Shown in pieces: positions 5,277 through 7,304 of a stretch of DNA of 7,304 bases. The notes below the pieces were generated by a model. That model was given only the letters and a program-made list of their open reading frames with translations. It searched no databases and was not told the DNA's origin. The translations under genes and the position numbers were made by a program. The DNA lies in NCBI GenBank assembly GCA_013152615.1, contig JAADGA010000070.1, positions 655 through 7,958 of the forward strand, read 5' to 3'. This DNA comes from Alphaproteobacteria bacterium (lineage in GTDB: Bacteria > Pseudomonadota > Alphaproteobacteria > Sphingomonadales > Emcibacteraceae). The stretch's first letter is position 1. The number at the start of each line of letters is the position of its first letter.

Positions 5277-7217
5277 CTATCTCTGATCCGGTGCCAGCGA
5301 TTCATGTTTTAGCTGGTCAATGGCAGTGATCAAATCAAGGGTTTGCTGTTTTTTTGACCCGAGGCGACGGATGGTGACGGTAGTGTCCACAACCTCACGC
5401 GCACCCGCCACATATATGACCGGTGTCTTGGCATGGGAATGTTCGCGGATTTTATAATTGATTTTTTCACTGCGCAGATCCATTTCCACCCGAATCCCCT
5501 GTGCCGTCATCTGCTGGTGAACTTGCCGCACATAGTCATCCTGTTCAGAGGTAATGCCGGTGACAACCACTTGGGTCGGGGCCAGCCACAGCGGAAAGCG
5601 TCCGGCATATTCCTCAATCAATATGCCGATAAACCGTTCAAACGAGCCCAGGATAGCCCGGTGGAGCATGACCGGGCGATGCTTGTGATTATCGGCGCCA
5701 ATATAATGCGCGTCCAGTCGTTCCGGCAGGATAAAATCGACCTGAAAGGTGCCGCATTGCCAATCCCGGCCAATGGCATCGGTCAGGACAAATTCCAGTT
5801 TCGGGCCGTAGAATGCGCCTTCTCCGGGATTGAGGCTATAGTCAAGGCCGGTGGTATCGATGGCGCTTTTCAAGGCGGCCTCCGCCCGGTCCCAGACATC
5901 ATCGCTGCCGGCGCGGGCGGTGGGCCGGTCGGAAAATTTAACCTTGACCTCATTAAAGCCGAAATCGCGGTATATCTCGAGCAGCATCTGGCAAAAATCC
6001 ACACATTCGCCGCTGATCTGGTCCTCACTACAGAAAATATGGGCATCATCCTGAGTGAAGGACCGCACCCGCATCAGCCCGTGCAGGGCGCCGGACGGCT
6101 CATAGCGGTGGCAGGAGCCAAATTCGGCCAACCTCAGCGGCAGATCCCGATAGCTGACCGTCCCCTGATTAAAGACCTGAACATGACACGGGCAATTCAT
6201 CGGTTTGAGCGCGAATGTCCGGTTGTCAGACTGGGTGGTGTACATATGTTGATGAAATTTGTCGGCATGGCCGGATTTCTCCCACAATATCCGGTCAACC
6301 AGTTGCGGCGTATTAATCTCCTGATAGCCGTATTTCTGCTGTTTGCGGCGGATATAGGCCTCAATCTGCTGATATATGGTCCAGCCATGCGGGTGCCAGA
6401 ACGGCATACCGGCGGCCTCTTCCTGAAAATGAAACAGCTTCATTTGCCGGCCCAGTTTGCGGTGATCGCGCTTTTCGGCTTCCTCCAGCCGCACCAGATA
6501 GGCTTTCAGTTCTTTTTTCGTCCGCCAGGCGGTGCCGTAAATCCGTTGCAGCATTTCATTATTGCTGTCACCGCGCCAATAGGCCCCGGCGACCTTCATC
6601 AATTTAAAACAATCGGTGCCGAGCTTGCCGGTCGAGGGCAGATGCGGTCCCCGGCACAGGTCGATAAAGTCGCCCTGGCGATAGAGCGTGATCGCCTGAC
6701 CTTCCGGAATGGCGGCAATCAATTCGGCCTTATAATTCTCCCCCATACCCTGGAAAAATTTTACCGCCGCGTCCCGGTCCATTTCGCTGCGGCTGATAGC
6801 TTCGTCGCGTTCGATAATCTCGACCATACGACGCTCAATAACCTCAAGATCGTCGATGGTAAATGGCTCTTTGCGGGCAAAATCATAGTAGAAACCGTTT
6901 TCAATTGACGGGCCGATGGTCACCTGCACGTCGGGATAAAGCTCCTGTACCGCCTCGGCCAGAATATGAGCGGCATCATGACGCAGGATATCAAGCGCGG
7001 CGTCATCGCGGCCGGTGATGATGGCCACCGGTGAATCTTTGGTGATTTCCCGGCTCAAATCCCATAATTCGCCATTGACCATAATCACGATCGCGGCCTT
7101 GGCCAGCCCCGGCCCGATATCGGCAGCGAGTTGACTGCCGGTTACCGGTCCTGAATAGGTTCGGACGCTGCCGTCCGGCAGGGTCAGGGTGATATCTCCA
7201 TTCATCTGTTCACTCAT
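5277..7217 (-). CDS. thrS: Threonine--tRNA ligase
   Basis: Class II aminoacyl-tRNA synthetase charging tRNA-Thr, with editing of mischarged Ser-tRNA. The 646 residues match the full-length bacterial form (E. coli 642). Domains: N-terminal TGS (about 6-69); editing domain (about 70-230) with His80 and His84 in [11 protein letters not shown] and Cys188/His192 in DLCRGPH, all +6 from the E. coli numbering; catalytic core (about 250-540) with zinc ligands Cys342 (MNCPCH), His393 (DDAHIF) and His519 (VMLHRA), motif 2 near [19 protein letters not shown] (371-389) and motif 3 around [16 protein letters not shown]-terminal anticodon-binding domain (about 547-640). Residue 344 is Cys where E. coli has Gly (MNCPGH). 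ATG 7217 gives full length, but only weak purine stretches precede it; ATG 7205, five codons in, is an alternative. It is upstream of infC, as in the classical thrS-infC cluster. Function is secure. Confidence 0.98.
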   Translation of the reverse strand: MSEQMNGDITLTLPDGSVRTYSGPVTGSQLAADIGPGLAKAAIVIMVNGELWDLSREITKDSPVAIITGRDDAALDILRHDAAHILAEAVQELYPDVQVTIGPSIENGFYYDFARKEPFTIDDLEVIERRMVEIIERDEAISRSEMDRDAAVKFFQGMGENYKAELIAAIPEGQAITLYRQGDFIDLCRGPHLPSTGKLGTDCFKLMKVAGAYWRGDSNNEMLQRIYGTAWRTKKELKAYLVRLEEAEKRDHRKLGRQMKLFHFQEEAAGMPFWHPHGWTIYQQIEAYIRRKQQKYGYQEINTPQLVDRILWEKSGHADKFHQHMYTTQSDNRTFALKPMNCPCHVQVFNQGTVSYRDLPLRLAEFGSCHRYEPSGALHGLMRVRSFTQDDAHIFCSEDQISGECVDFCQMLLEIYRDFGFNEVKVKFSDRPTARAGSDDVWDRAEAALKSAIDTTGLDYSLNPGEGAFYGPKLEFVLTDAIGRDWQCGTFQVDFILPERLDAHYIGADNHKHRPVMLHRAILGSFERFIGILIEEYAGRFPLWLAPTQVVVTGITSEQDDYVRQVHQQMTAQGIRVEMDLRSEKINYKIREHSHAKTPVIYVAGAREVVDTTVTIRRLGSKKQQTLDLITAIDQLKHESLAPDQR

Positions 7218-7261
7218 TTTTCTGTTTTTGTATCGATGGCTATGCTACTTATTTCTGCGTG

Positions 7262-7289
7262 ACAGTATAAGGAAAAAATCACCTGTCAA
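7262..7289 (-). promoter_or_regulatory. Candidate thrS promoter
   Basis: Minus strand TTGACA (7289-7284) is a perfect -35. Downstream, TACTGT (7267-7262) lies at 16 nt but is a weak -10, while the better TATACT (7269-7264) is only 14 nt away. Either would place the start of transcription 35-45 nt before the thrS ATG. The -35 is convincing; the pairing is uncertain. Confidence 0.45.
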
Positions 7290-7304
7290 GCCACCGTTAT
7301 CTTA

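Noticed and set aside
5433..6908. A 491-codon plus-strand open frame opposite thrS
   Set aside because: It lies wholly antisense to a full-length, motif-complete ThrS and its translation shows no recognisable domain. It is explained by the codon usage of thrS leaving few stops in that frame.

Overview
This is an ordinary housekeeping stretch of a bacterial chromosome, most likely from an alphaproteobacterium. Three things point that way. The order is miaA followed by the acetolactate synthase and ketol-acid reductoisomerase genes. The large acetolactate synthase subunit has a Gly-Glu-Ala-Ser thiamine-binding signature (usually Gly-Asp-Gly/Ala-Ser), which I recall from alphaproteobacterial enzymes. 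The genes are moderately GC-rich with very AT-rich intergenic leaders. The assignment is inference; I cannot name a genus. I see no mobile element, CRISPR array, tRNA or rRNA.

Layout. Plus strand: the 3' part of miaA (tRNA dimethylallyltransferase, cut by the window edge, ending at 703). Next is an AT-rich spacer (704-949) with a good candidate promoter. Then come ilvB (950-2704), ilvN (2725-3249) and ilvC (3309-4328), closed by a clear intrinsic terminator at 4345-4387 that could work in both directions. Minus strand, convergent: thrS (7217 to 5277) and then infC (5164 to 4628). The convergent spacer between ilvC and infC (4329-4627) holds no gene but is full of small repeats: the terminator, a 9-bp inverted repeat, an A6GC/GCT6 inverted repeat around a 12-bp tandem duplication, and a 13-bp degenerate tandem repeat ending at the infC stop codon.

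How the genes work together. IlvB and IlvN form the acetohydroxyacid synthase holoenzyme (catalytic plus valine-sensing regulatory subunit) and IlvC performs the next step of isoleucine/valine synthesis. Tight spacing and a single terminator indicate one ilvBNC operon. ThrS charges tRNA-Thr and IF-3 (infC) proofreads initiation; they are neighbours as in the classical thrS-infC-rpmI-rplT cluster, but no rpmI or rplT follows here.

Most notable point: infC has no ATG, GTG or TTG at its true N-terminus. The reading frame opens directly after an in-frame TAA with an ATA codon, placed 7 nt behind a perfect AGGAGG. This gives a full-length 178-residue IF-3 starting at a codon that IF-3 itself discriminates against, so it fits IF-3 autoregulation. 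A gene caller restricted to canonical starts would lose 44 residues. I found no evidence for a previously undescribed multi-gene system; the other findings are small regulatory or repeat structures.
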